From contig NZ_JAEL01000004.1 in the NCBI RefSeq assembly GCF_000518885.1, forward strand, positions 68,473-132,472: DNA of 64,000 bases, written 5' to 3'. Positions 26,388-34,860 of the stretch are shown here, one piece after another. The notes under the pieces were generated by a model. It was not told the DNA's origin, ran no database searches, and was given only the letters and a program-made list of their open reading frames with translations. This stretch comes from Bacillus sp. J33. Lineage in GTDB: Bacteria > Bacillota > Bacilli > Bacillales > Cytobacillaceae. The translations under genes and the position numbers were made by a program. Each line of letters begins with the position of its first letter. Position 1 is the first letter of the stretch.

Positions 26388-27317
26388 ATGAGCTCTCACT
26401 CTATTAAATGGGAAGTTGATGAAAATGGCCTGGTCATCTTCACACCAAAAGAATTTAGCTTTTCAGAGAACCTGCGTTACCTGTCACGCTCTGCAAATGA
26501 ATGTCTTTATGAGATTTCTGATCAGAAAATTACCCGGGCCCTATCCATCGAAAATGAAAGGCTGCTGCTCGAAATAAGTGCTGTGTCCGACAAATTCCTC
26601 ACCATTCGTTTTTTAGGCAATCATGAACCTGGCAATCATCAAGTAAAGGCGGGGGCAGCGGCAACCATTCATGATTGGTTCGATTTAGGCACCAATCTGG
26701 CCCCTTTCTATGAGATGGCGCGAAAAGATCCATTATTGCATCAGCCTGCAAGTCAATTCTTCGGGCTGAGAGTTCTCGGGATTCCCGACTTGTTCGAGGC
26801 TCTTGCCTGGGGAATCCTCGGCCAGCAAATTAACCTCGCCTACGCTTATACGCTAAAGCGGCGGTTTGTTGAAAAATATGGAGATTACTTGGAGTATCGC
26901 GGAAAAAAATTTTGGCTTTTCCCCACACCTGAAAAAATTGCCGGCTTATCCATTGAAGATCTTGCGGACTTAAAAATGACTGTAAAAAAATGCGAATACC
27001 TCATTGACGTTGCCCGAAAGATGACAAACGGCGAGCTTGCGAAAGCTGATTTACTTAATGCTGGGGATATGAAGGCAGCTGAAAAAATGCTGACAGGAAT
27101 TCGCGGAATCGGTCCATGGACAGCCCATTATGTTTTAATGCGGTGCTTGCGCTTCCCTTCAGCATTTCCAATCGATGATGTCGGCCTGCATAATTCAATC
27201 AAAGGGATCCTGGGCACCTCAAAAAAACCGTCCAAAGAGGAAATTTTAAAGTATTCAGCAGCATGGGAAAATTGGGAGTCCTATGCCACCTTTTATTTAT
27301 GGAGATTTCTCTATTGA
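26388..27317 (+). CDS. alkA: DNA-3-methyladenine glycosylase II
   Basis: 309 residues. An N-terminal AlkA_N-like domain is followed by the HhH-GPD fold: LTGIRGIGPWTAHYVLM is the helix-hairpin-helix and FPIDDVGLH carries the catalytic Asp. It excises 3-methyladenine and related alkylated bases. ATG 26388 follows AAAGGAGG. It is divergent from adaA-ogt, completing the adaptive response locus. Confidence 0.94.
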   Translation: MSSHSIKWEVDENGLVIFTPKEFSFSENLRYLSRSANECLYEISDQKITRALSIENERLLLEISAVSDKFLTIRFLGNHEPGNHQVKAGAAATIHDWFDLGTNLAPFYEMARKDPLLHQPASQFFGLRVLGIPDLFEALAWGILGQQINLAYAYTLKRRFVEKYGDYLEYRGKKFWLFPTPEKIAGLSIEDLADLKMTVKKCEYLIDVARKMTNGELAKADLLNAGDMKAAEKMLTGIRGIGPWTAHYVLMRCLRFPSAFPIDDVGLHNSIKGILGTSKKPSKEEILKYSAAWENWESYATFYLWRFLY

Positions 27318-27503
27318 GTGAACATATTGCCGAATGGAGTGTTAGTTCAAAAAACAGTTTAACAGACTCTTTTTCTGATCAGCGTGCCCAAGAGCTCCTC
27401 CCTGCTGCATTTTACCATTAACGGTCGCAGCGGCATCTTCCTGTATGTTGAAAAAGATTGCTGCGCCCAAAGCGCCAGGAAATACTAAAAAGAGTTTTTT
27501 TCT

Positions 27504-27536
27504 CACATAAAAAATACATGGCAATGCCATGTATTT
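27504..27536 (-). terminator. Terminator of the haloperoxidase gene
   Basis: Twelve-base arms around 27512-27536, read on the minus strand as TACATGGCA-TTGCCATGTA followed by a T run. It lies 60 bp after the haloperoxidase stop. Confidence 0.85.
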
Positions 27537-27595
27537 CAGGTTCATTATTCACTCCAAAAGGACCAAAGATTGCAGAGTCAAGCAGAGTCATATTT

Positions 27596-29152
27596 TTATT
27601 TAATTTTAATTTTTTTTCCGTTGAATTTAGTTAATGTGAAACCGCTAAATTTCTCATTGTATGTTGCTCGGTAATCCCGAAGCAGGCCTATAGCTGCTTC
27701 TTCCCCAAGCTTTAAACCTTCAATGCCATCTGAACGCCAATGAACGCCTGCTGTGTCCCGCCCAAGGGAGATATTCACCGCCAATTTATTGAGCTCTCCT
27801 CCTACAGTAAGAGGATGGTCCGAATAAGGAAGAAGTGAGAGCCCATCAGAACTGGCCTCCACTGGGTCCGGGATAATAAACGCCTCATTAAAAAATGCTT
27901 TAAGAATGGTAATTCCGGCACCAGCTATGCATGCATGGCCAGCAGGGTAGGCAGGATGGGTTGGACATCCTTCCGGGTATGCTATGGGCAGAAGATATGT
28001 GCCATACTTGCTGAACACATGGGAAATGGCTTTTGATTTAAGAAGCTCTGGGTGGATTGGATAACCTGCAGAACCACTTAGCTGATTATGGACTCGTCCT
28101 CCAAATTCCTCAGGGCGCAGTCTCCGGTGAATGAGGAATTTTTGAAACCAGGCAACTTCCAGAGCCAGCCTGCCTGCACGTGTAACCATGTCCAAAATGT
28201 GTGCAGCACCGAAGGTAACAAACCCTCCCTGTGTAGCCGATTTATGATAGGGATTGTTTGGATCCAGAGCCTCACGCCCATAACCAAGCAAGATTAAACA
28301 CGCAGATAACGGGCATTGAAAAGAGAAGTCATAGTGGACATATTCCCCCAAATCCCGTCCATTACGGATATAGCGAGAGATAGGATCTGTCTGGGATGGT
28401 GATGAGGGTGCCCCATTTTGAATGGCAAGCCATTTATCATAAGAGGTCAAGTAGTCTGCTCCTGGCAAAGTTGTGCGGTATCGTTGAGTGATCGTTGTGG
28501 CACCGCAGGGAATATCCTTCCAAAGGAATTGTGAGATATAGGGCCCAGTGAGATTGCCGGCGAATTCACTGCGGAATAAGGTAGCAGGAGTCACTTTCCC
28601 ATTGGCTTTCGGCCCGCGAAAATCGGAAAATCCTGATAACTCCTCTGCTGCTTCCTGTATGAGCGGATTCGTGCCATACTCTTGAAAAGGAATGTCCCGA
28701 GTTAGCGCCTGCCAGTATAGCTCAGCCATCTCTCCTGCTTGCCAGGCGCTGCTGAATGCTGGAGGCACTGGCATATCCAATTGCTGACAATCCTGTCCTG
28801 TAAGATCATAAGCGTAAGCAGCTTGAGGATTTGAAAGTTTAACTGTTCCTCCAATAGGTATGGATTCGAAATCTTCCGGATTGCCGGTCTTTAAGGCTTG
28901 GATATAACTGTTATACGCCGGGATATCTGCCTCTCCGAGCGAATTATGCGGCAGTCCCTTTGAATAGTTCCCTATCTTTGCTGGATATCGCTCCTCATCC
29001 CCGTTGCATGGATGATCGATGGGAGGTGTAATCAAATGGGCTGCTGCAGACATAAGCCGAATGCAGAAGGATTCCTTCATTCGTGACCATCCAGCTTTAG
29101 GTGCGACTAGGCATCCTTTTTTCTTATCATAATAAATTTTCTTTTTTTCCAT
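27596..29152 (-). CDS. Vanadium-dependent haloperoxidase-type (PAP2 fold) protein
   Basis: 518 residues. The vanadate/phosphate pocket of the haloperoxidase-PAP2 superfamily is recognisable in order: KFLIHRRLRPEEF (Lys and Arg ligands), YPAGHACIAGA (Gly-His) and SLGRDTAGVHWRSDG (Arg and the axial His). In fungal enzymes the middle motif is PSGH; Ala replaces Ser here. Such enzymes oxidise halides with peroxide or act as acid phosphatases. No signal peptide is seen, so location is unclear. ATG 29152 follows AAGGAGAG. Monocistronic. Confidence 0.87.
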   Translation of the reverse strand: MEKKKIYYDKKKGCLVAPKAGWSRMKESFCIRLMSAAAHLITPPIDHPCNGDEERYPAKIGNYSKGLPHNSLGEADIPAYNSYIQALKTGNPEDFESIPIGGTVKLSNPQAAYAYDLTGQDCQQLDMPVPPAFSSAWQAGEMAELYWQALTRDIPFQEYGTNPLIQEAAEELSGFSDFRGPKANGKVTPATLFRSEFAGNLTGPYISQFLWKDIPCGATTITQRYRTTLPGADYLTSYDKWLAIQNGAPSSPSQTDPISRYIRNGRDLGEYVHYDFSFQCPLSACLILLGYGREALDPNNPYHKSATQGGFVTFGAAHILDMVTRAGRLALEVAWFQKFLIHRRLRPEEFGGRVHNQLSGSAGYPIHPELLKSKAISHVFSKYGTYLLPIAYPEGCPTHPAYPAGHACIAGAGITILKAFFNEAFIIPDPVEASSDGLSLLPYSDHPLTVGGELNKLAVNISLGRDTAGVHWRSDGIEGLKLGEEAAIGLLRDYRATYNEKFSGFTLTKFNGKKIKIK

Positions 29153-29313
29153 ATTTCTCTCCTTTTCAGACTATCTTTCCTTGCTCTGCAGCTGCAATAT
29201 TTAGATGGTGTATCCTTCCTGATATACGTTCTTTTCAGTATATTCATAAAATAATTGGAAGTATGGGTCATAAGCCAGGAAACTTCCCATTTTCTCTTCC
29301 GTTTTTATAGCAC

Positions 29314-29341
29314 AAAAAAGAGCTGCCGCAATGACAGCTCT
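29314..29341 (-). terminator. Terminator of the MFS exporter gene
   Basis: Arms at 29333-29341 and 29319-29327 pair with one mismatch and are followed on the minus strand by TTTTTT. It lies 40 bp after the MFS stop. Confidence 0.8.
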
Positions 29342-29382
29342 AATGCTAATGGGACGAGGGCACAGCCCTCTGTCCCATCAAG

Positions 29383-30627
29383 TCATGATTCATTCAATAC
29401 AGGTTTTCCCGCCTCGACAAGCACTTGGTCGCGCCCTAATAAAATGGCTAGTATGATGATAAATGCCCCAGTTCCAATAAGGAGCCATTCGATGGCGATG
29501 ACATCAGCGATTGGGCCGAAAATAAGCATGCCAATTGGCATCATCGAAGTCGAGATCATACCCATTACGCCAAATACTCTTCCTAAATAATTCTCCTCGA
29601 TTTTCTCCTGTAATAATACGGTTGTCGGTGTATTAAAAATTGGCATGGCAACACCGAATAAAGCCATGAAAACTAAATAGATCCAAAAGACTGGAACGAT
29701 GCCAAGCGCAAATGTACAGGCTCCCATAATAAGGCTTGCGAATGTCATCGTTTTAATTTTATTTTGAAAGCCTCCCCAGGAAGCAATAATTCCCCCGCCT
29801 GCCATCATGCCTATAGAAAAGGCAATTTCGATTGCGGTCAGTTTCCACACGTCATTGCCAAAGCTGCGTGTAACCTGCAGCGGTGTCAAAAAGGCTGCAG
29901 GGGCCATCAAAACAAAAAAGATTGCAAAGAATAGGAAGAATTTCTTCAGAAAACCATGGCTATTGACATATTGCAAACCTTGTTTAAAGTCACTGAAGTA
30001 GCTCGTTGTTTGTTTTTCTGAAGCCTTCTCATGCACAGAGATTTTTAAAAAGGCTAACAATGTGACTATCGCAATCGCTGCGGTAATAACATCGATAAAA
30101 AAGATGATTTCAATGGATGCCATCGCTAATAGTGCGGCGCTGACCATTGGAGATACAAACATAATGACAGCTTGAATACTTCCATTTGCTCCATTCACCT
30201 TTGTCAGCTTATCCTTCGGTACAATTTGCGGTAAAATGGCACCGACAGCAGGTGTCTGAATTCCTGTCCCAAGAGCACGAATTGCTGCCATTACAAAAAG
30301 CAGCCAAATCGCGTCATATCCCATTAAAAAGAGAATGGCAAGAATCAGTGTTGACAGCGCAATAAGGCCATCTGCTAATATAATCAGCATTTTTCGGTTA
30401 TAGCGATCCGCCCAAACTCCTGCAACCGGTGATAAAAGAAAGGTTGGAATAAAACCGCAAATGATGTACAGCGTCATCATCAAACCGGATTCCGTCGTCA
30501 AAGTGATATACCACATAATCGCGTATTGAACCAGGGACGATCCAAAAAGTGATATCGTCTGACTGCTTAAAAAGAGAATAATATTCTTTAACCAATTCTC
30601 CTTAAGATTGTTATTTACTGTATTCAT
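29383..30627 (-). CDS. MFS transporter, MefA-like (macrolide-efflux family)
   Basis: 414 residues with 12 membrane spans of the MFS_3/MefA type. It shows SSQTISLFGSSLVQYAIMWYIT at helix 1 and the loop VWADRYNRKMLIILADG after helix 2. Relatives export macrolides or unknown compounds. ATG 30627 has a weak ribosome binding site. The gene stands alone between terminators. Confidence 0.88.
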   Translation of the reverse strand: MNTVNNNLKENWLKNIILFLSSQTISLFGSSLVQYAIMWYITLTTESGLMMTLYIICGFIPTFLLSPVAGVWADRYNRKMLIILADGLIALSTLILAILFLMGYDAIWLLFVMAAIRALGTGIQTPAVGAILPQIVPKDKLTKVNGANGSIQAVIMFVSPMVSAALLAMASIEIIFFIDVITAAIAIVTLLAFLKISVHEKASEKQTTSYFSDFKQGLQYVNSHGFLKKFFLFFAIFFVLMAPAAFLTPLQVTRSFGNDVWKLTAIEIAFSIGMMAGGGIIASWGGFQNKIKTMTFASLIMGACTFALGIVPVFWIYLVFMALFGVAMPIFNTPTTVLLQEKIEENYLGRVFGVMGMISTSMMPIGMLIFGPIADVIAIEWLLIGTGAFIIILAILLGRDQVLVEAGKPVLNES

Positions 30628-30713
30628 TGACTAACAACTCATTTCTATTAAATTTTATAAAAATAAGCTTTACCTACATTCATACATCAAACCGTTCTAT
30701 ATTTAAAGACAGC

Positions 30714-30745
30714 AAAAAAGAGGGGAAGCTCATCCCCTCTTTTTT
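30714..30745. terminator. Bidirectional terminator
   Basis: Perfect 12-base arms (30714-30725 and 30734-30745) with A and T runs at the ends. No gene reaches it from the right-hand side, so the unit it once closed may be lost. Confidence 0.85.
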
Positions 30746-30990
30746 AAATAACCGATAAATAAAGGTTTCCTTAAAAAATAGACAGACCAATCCCGTTGCT
30801 CTGAACATAGGCAGAGCCCTCAAACGTATGAAATTAACGAATGAAAAGCGGGAATCTTAATCTCATTGATGCTGTCAAAAGGAAAACCTCCATTTCACTT
30901 ATAATTGAATTAATCATAACAAAAAAGGCACCATTTTGGCAAATACTTTCAAAATGCAAAAGGGGGATATTTTTAGGGCGAACATCCTCT

Positions 30991-31100
30991 TACTTCAGCC
31001 GTTTCCCTTATTTTCACCGGGCTATTGCTGAAATGCTGATGACGCGAAGGGACCGATCTATTGGAAAAGGGACCGAAAAAAATGAGTTTTTGACCGATAA
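30991..31100. repeat. Dispersed intergenic repeat, copy 1
   Basis: About 110 bp closely related to 40532-40640. Shared blocks are ATTGCTGAAATG, GACGCGAAG, GACCGAT and AAAATGAGT.TTTGACCGATA. Both copies lie between genes; the 97-codon frame across this one is not a credible gene. Confidence 0.75.
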
Positions 31101-31252
31101 ATTGAGAAAATTGTTATATCGGATTTTCTTTTAACTTAAACAAATCCCCTCTCGCATACAATCAAGGCACGCTATCAGTTCAAATCCATTCTTTTTTTAA
31201 AAAATCAGCTAACCGAATATTACTTTCCTGTATCTTTTCCCTTATCGGGGAG

Positions 31253-31350
31253 ATGAAGGACAATATGGAATAGAAGTACAAATGAAATGTCCTTCATAAA
31301 GGGGTTGAAGGACATATTGGATTAGAAGAACAGATAAAATGTCCTTCATA
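31253..31350. repeat. Two tandem hairpin units with GAAGGACA/TGTCCTTC arms
   Basis: Units at 31253-31298 and 31305-31350 (period 52 bp). Each starts with GAAGGACA and ends with its complement TGTCCTTC, so each can fold alone, or the outer arms can pair. Rest of the region from 30746 to 31536 shows no gene. Confidence 0.8.
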
Positions 31351-31536
31351 CAGACTTTCAAGGCTTTTAATTCATTCTTCAACCCCTTGGCGTGCCCATT
31401 CCTTTTTGTTAGCCAATATTTAATAGTACAAACTTTAGGATAACTCATCTACACTTCATACATGAAACATTTGGGGATTCATTCACTTTCTTGATAAACC
31501 CGCTTTAAAATAAATCCTTGGAGGAAAAAAATCCAC

Positions 31537-33390
31537 TTACCTCAATTCCTTGTTATACTTTGTCTCAATCAGCGGCAAAAAATAAGGGGTCCGGCGGGAT
31601 AAAAGCAATAATTCCTGGTTAAACCACCAATCTGATTGTAGAGTTTTGAATTCAGCCACCAATGCTTCCTCTTTATCACTAGATGCTGCTACAGGCTGGT
31701 CAAGTCCGTACAAAGGATCTAGAGTGTATAGGCTGCTGCCGCCTAAATAGTTATTTTCTGTCCCCACATAGTTTGCTACTACAGTATAAGCTTGCGCACC
31801 GATTGCGACTGCATCCCAGGTCACCATGGCGCGATCTGGATATTTATTTGCTGACATCGTTTTATTAATTTCCATTTCTCCTCCATACTGACCATGCCAA
31901 GCAGAAGGAATTGCGATGATATCAGCACGTTTCACAGCTAATACTCCTGCTGCTTCAGGATATTGGGCATCCTCTCCGATAATCATTCCGATTTTCCCCA
32001 GATCCTCTGTTTGAAATACAGGTAAGGAATTCCCTTCTTTTGCCCACTTTCGATCACTTTCACTAAGGTGTGTTTTTTGATAGGCACCTGCAAGTTTCCC
32101 TTCTTTTGAAACAAGAATGGCAGAATTATATAAGTTATGATTATTTTTTTCTATTAACCCAAATACGATGGATACCTGATATTCTTTTGCAAGCTGTGAT
32201 ATAAATGAAGCAGATTCTCCATTTAAATCCTCTGCAAGCGATTCTATCTCAGTCACCTCTTTTCCATCTACTGGTCCTGTTAATGATAATTCAGGGAGCA
32301 CAACGAAATTTAAGTCTTGATTCTGCGATTTAGCCTCTTTAAGTAATTTAGAAATTTTCCTCTTGTTTTTTTCCTTATCTCCAATTATAGGTTCATATTG
32401 TAAGGGTGCTGCGACAATTTCTTTCGAATCAGTGTTTTTAGTATAATCCCATGGTTCAATATAAAGCATTAGCTCTTGATAAATTTCCGGTCTCCTATTG
32501 GATAAATACTCTTTGTTTTTATTGTTATAAAGCTTAGGGTCAATTTCGGCATAGGTAATTGTGGGTTCATCTATGTCCTCCTCTTCTGTCATGACCACTT
32601 GTGCTTCTGCAAGCTTTTCGCCATTAGGCGACCAGACTGCGCTTCCGCCGATCATATGAAAATCTTTTTCAGTATTGGACCGGTTCGCACTAACAATATA
32701 CATCCCATTTTGCTGTGCCCGAGCAGGCAAAGCCGAAATGGTTTGAGCGGATGAGTTCGTAGGAAAAGCTAAGATATCAGCACCTGCAATTCCAGCTAAT
32801 CTTGCTGTCTCAAAATAAGCAGAATCCATGCAAATGTTTATGGCGATTTTCCCTATTTCTGTATCGAATACAGGCACTCCCAGATCTCCCCAGGCAGCCC
32901 AGTGCATCTCCGTTTCCCACAATTGGGTTTTACGATACTTTCCTATGTAGCCATCAGGTCCAACGAGAGCTGCAGAGTTATAGTACATATTGGTTTTTTC
33001 ATCTACTTCGGGCATTCCAAATACCATGTATCCATTATATTTCTTTGTTAATTTTTCAAATTCTTCTGTTGTTTTGCCTGGAATGGTATCGACAAATGGT
33101 TTAATGGATTCCCGGTCGGCATAATAATATCCAGTTGTGGACATCTCTGGTGCTACAACAAGCTTAGCCCCATTTTTAAATGCCTTTTCAGCTACTTTCA
33201 ATAGCTCCTCTACGTTTTTCTCTCTTTCGTTTAAGATTGGATTAAATTGAATGGATGCAACTTGAAACGGTTTAGCCATTTGCGAATTTTTTTCAGCTGA
33301 TTCTTCTTTGGATGTGTTGGATGTACAACCTATTAACATAAGTAATGAAACAAATGCAATTACCAGAAAAACCTTTTTTGTGCCTTTCAT
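31537..33390 (-). CDS. Lipoprotein with two tandem nitrilase-fold domains
   Basis: 617 residues. The signal peptide ends in lipobox LIGC (Cys22). Domain 1 (about 42-310) has the full triad Glu82 (APEMSTTG), Lys154 (KYRKTQLWE) and Cys187 (INICMDSAY). Domain 2 (about 327-590) keeps Glu367 (LPELSLTG) and Lys439 (YQKTHLSE), but the nucleophile Cys is Gly472 (GMIIGEDAQYPE). So one active and one apparently dead domain face the outside of the membrane. Carbon-nitrogen hydrolases hydrolyse amides or nitriles; an extracellular lipoprotein form is uncommon. Separate unit from glcDF because a terminator lies between them. Confidence 0.87.
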   Translation of the reverse strand: MKGTKKVFLVIAFVSLLMLIGCTSNTSKEESAEKNSQMAKPFQVASIQFNPILNEREKNVEELLKVAEKAFKNGAKLVVAPEMSTTGYYYADRESIKPFVDTIPGKTTEEFEKLTKKYNGYMVFGMPEVDEKTNMYYNSAALVGPDGYIGKYRKTQLWETEMHWAAWGDLGVPVFDTEIGKIAINICMDSAYFETARLAGIAGADILAFPTNSSAQTISALPARAQQNGMYIVSANRSNTEKDFHMIGGSAVWSPNGEKLAEAQVVMTEEEDIDEPTITYAEIDPKLYNNKNKEYLSNRRPEIYQELMLYIEPWDYTKNTDSKEIVAAPLQYEPIIGDKEKNKRKISKLLKEAKSQNQDLNFVVLPELSLTGPVDGKEVTEIESLAEDLNGESASFISQLAKEYQVSIVFGLIEKNNHNLYNSAILVSKEGKLAGAYQKTHLSESDRKWAKEGNSLPVFQTEDLGKIGMIIGEDAQYPEAAGVLAVKRADIIAIPSAWHGQYGGEMEINKTMSANKYPDRAMVTWDAVAIGAQAYTVVANYVGTENNYLGGSSLYTLDPLYGLDQPVAASSDKEEALVAEFKTLQSDWWFNQELLLLSRRTPYFLPLIETKYNKELR

Positions 33391-33449
33391 ATAACTACTC
33401 TCCCTCTGTTATTGAAATTACTTTTGCCCTGGGGGGTATTTACATCATG

Positions 33450-33498
33450 AAAAAAAGCCTCGGACATTTACACATTATTCATGTCCGAAAGCTTTTTC
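33450..33498. terminator. Terminator of the glcD-glcF operon
   Basis: Arms at 33452-33467 and 33481-33497 pair over about 15 bases with minor mismatches. Long T runs follow on the minus strand and short ones on the plus strand. Confidence 0.85.
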
Positions 33499-33534
33499 TA
33501 AGTTGTTTATTCATGTTAGCCATGTCTAAGAGTA

Positions 33535-34860
33535 TCAGGTCCCAGCTGTCATTCCGCACGCTCTTGCCAGCAATTCGACAAGATGAATGGATTCAGGCTG
33601 CGCCTCACCAAAGGTATTGATGCCATGTGTCATTTGAATCAGGCATCCTGGGTTGGATGTTACAACAATATCCGGTTTAATCTGATTGACTTCACTCATT
33701 TTTCCATTCAGTATTTTCATGGATTCGTCGTATTGTTGAATATTATAGACGCCTCCTGATCCGCAGCATGAGTTTTTGCTTGGCAATTCTATATACTGGA
33801 CTCCTGGAATACGTTTAATCAGCTTTTCCGGGTAAGCTCCCGCTTTTTGTACATTCGTTAAGTGACAAGAGGGCTGATAGGTGACGACCTTGTTTAATGG
33901 TTCAGTAAACGGCAGTGAATCCAGGGAATAAAGAACTTCCGTTATGTCTTTGACTTTTTTCGAAAAGCTCTTCGCCTTTGATTCCCATTCTGTACCGATT
34001 TCTTCCTCCAATAAATGGTCGTATTCTTGAAGGAGTGCCCCGCAGCCTCCTGCATTTGAAATAATCGAATCCACGTCGAATCGGTCAAATGCCTTAAGGT
34101 TTTCCTTGGCTAATTGCCGTGCTTGCTTCATCTGGCCCTGATGAGCATGAAGGGCTCCGCAGCAAGTTTGTTCTTCCGGAACATATACATCACATCCGGA
34201 AACCCGCAGAAGCTCGAGTGTATAATAGTTTACGTGATAGAAGACCGCATCATTAATACAGCCAAGGAATAAAGCCACTGTTTTTTTGGCCGTTTCCGTT
34301 TTCGCTTTATATAGTTTGCCTCTTTTAATCTGGTATTTCTTTGCAGGCACTTCAGGCAGAGCTTTCTCAAAGCTTCCGATCTTTTTAACGATTTTCTCTG
34401 GCAGATTGGCGGACCGGACCGCCTTCTGAAGACCGCTTTTTTGATAGAGGTAATAGGAATTGCTTAAAAGCTTCATCCTTTTTGGCTTCATAAACAGCTG
34501 GCTTAAGGCAAAATCCTTAAAGACATGGTTTTCTTTAACACTGACCTCCATATCGTGAATGGTTTCCTTCGCCTTTTCCAATATAGAACCGTATGGGACA
34601 TTGACAGGACACGCCACTTCACAGGCTCGGCAGCCTAAACAAAGATCAATTGGTTCCTTTAAATCTTCCAAGATATCAATTTTTCCTTCAGCAGCCATTT
34701 TGACTAAGTTGATCCTTCCTCTGGGGGAGGCACTTTCCGTTCCCATCGAAGCATAAGTAGGGCAGGCTGGAAGACAATAGCCGCATTGGATACATTGGTT
34801 GACTTCATCATAAGCTTTCTCATAAAGCGTGTTTGCCTTTGTTGCCTCTGCATTAAGCAT
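33535..34860 (-). CDS. glcF: Glycolate oxidase-type iron-sulfur subunit (GlcF-like)
   Basis: 441 residues. Two [4Fe-4S] motifs at the N terminus (CIQCGYCLPACP, CLGCRACEVACP) are followed by two CCG domains (TCCGALHAHQG and SCCGSGGVYNIQQ), the layout of GlcF and LutA-type proteins. It passes electrons from the flavin subunit to the membrane quinone pool. Start ATG 34860 overlaps the glcD stop by eight bases. The 2-hydroxy acid oxidised is set by GlcD and unproven. Confidence 0.9.
   Translation of the reverse strand: MLNAEATKANTLYEKAYDEVNQCIQCGYCLPACPTYASMGTESASPRGRINLVKMAAEGKIDILEDLKEPIDLCLGCRACEVACPVNVPYGSILEKAKETIHDMEVSVKENHVFKDFALSQLFMKPKRMKLLSNSYYLYQKSGLQKAVRSANLPEKIVKKIGSFEKALPEVPAKKYQIKRGKLYKAKTETAKKTVALFLGCINDAVFYHVNYYTLELLRVSGCDVYVPEEQTCCGALHAHQGQMKQARQLAKENLKAFDRFDVDSIISNAGGCGALLQEYDHLLEEEIGTEWESKAKSFSKKVKDITEVLYSLDSLPFTEPLNKVVTYQPSCHLTNVQKAGAYPEKLIKRIPGVQYIELPSKNSCCGSGGVYNIQQYDESMKILNGKMSEVNQIKPDIVVTSNPGCLIQMTHGINTFGEAQPESIHLVELLARACGMTAGT

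Noticed and set aside
27342..27545. 67-codon frame on the minus strand with a GGAGTG-like ribosome binding site
   Set aside because: Its first codons lie within the terminator hairpin of the haloperoxidase gene and the composition is not convincingly protein-like.
30841..31134. 97-codon plus-strand frame
   Set aside because: Covers the dispersed repeat copy and has no ribosome binding site or recognisable domain.
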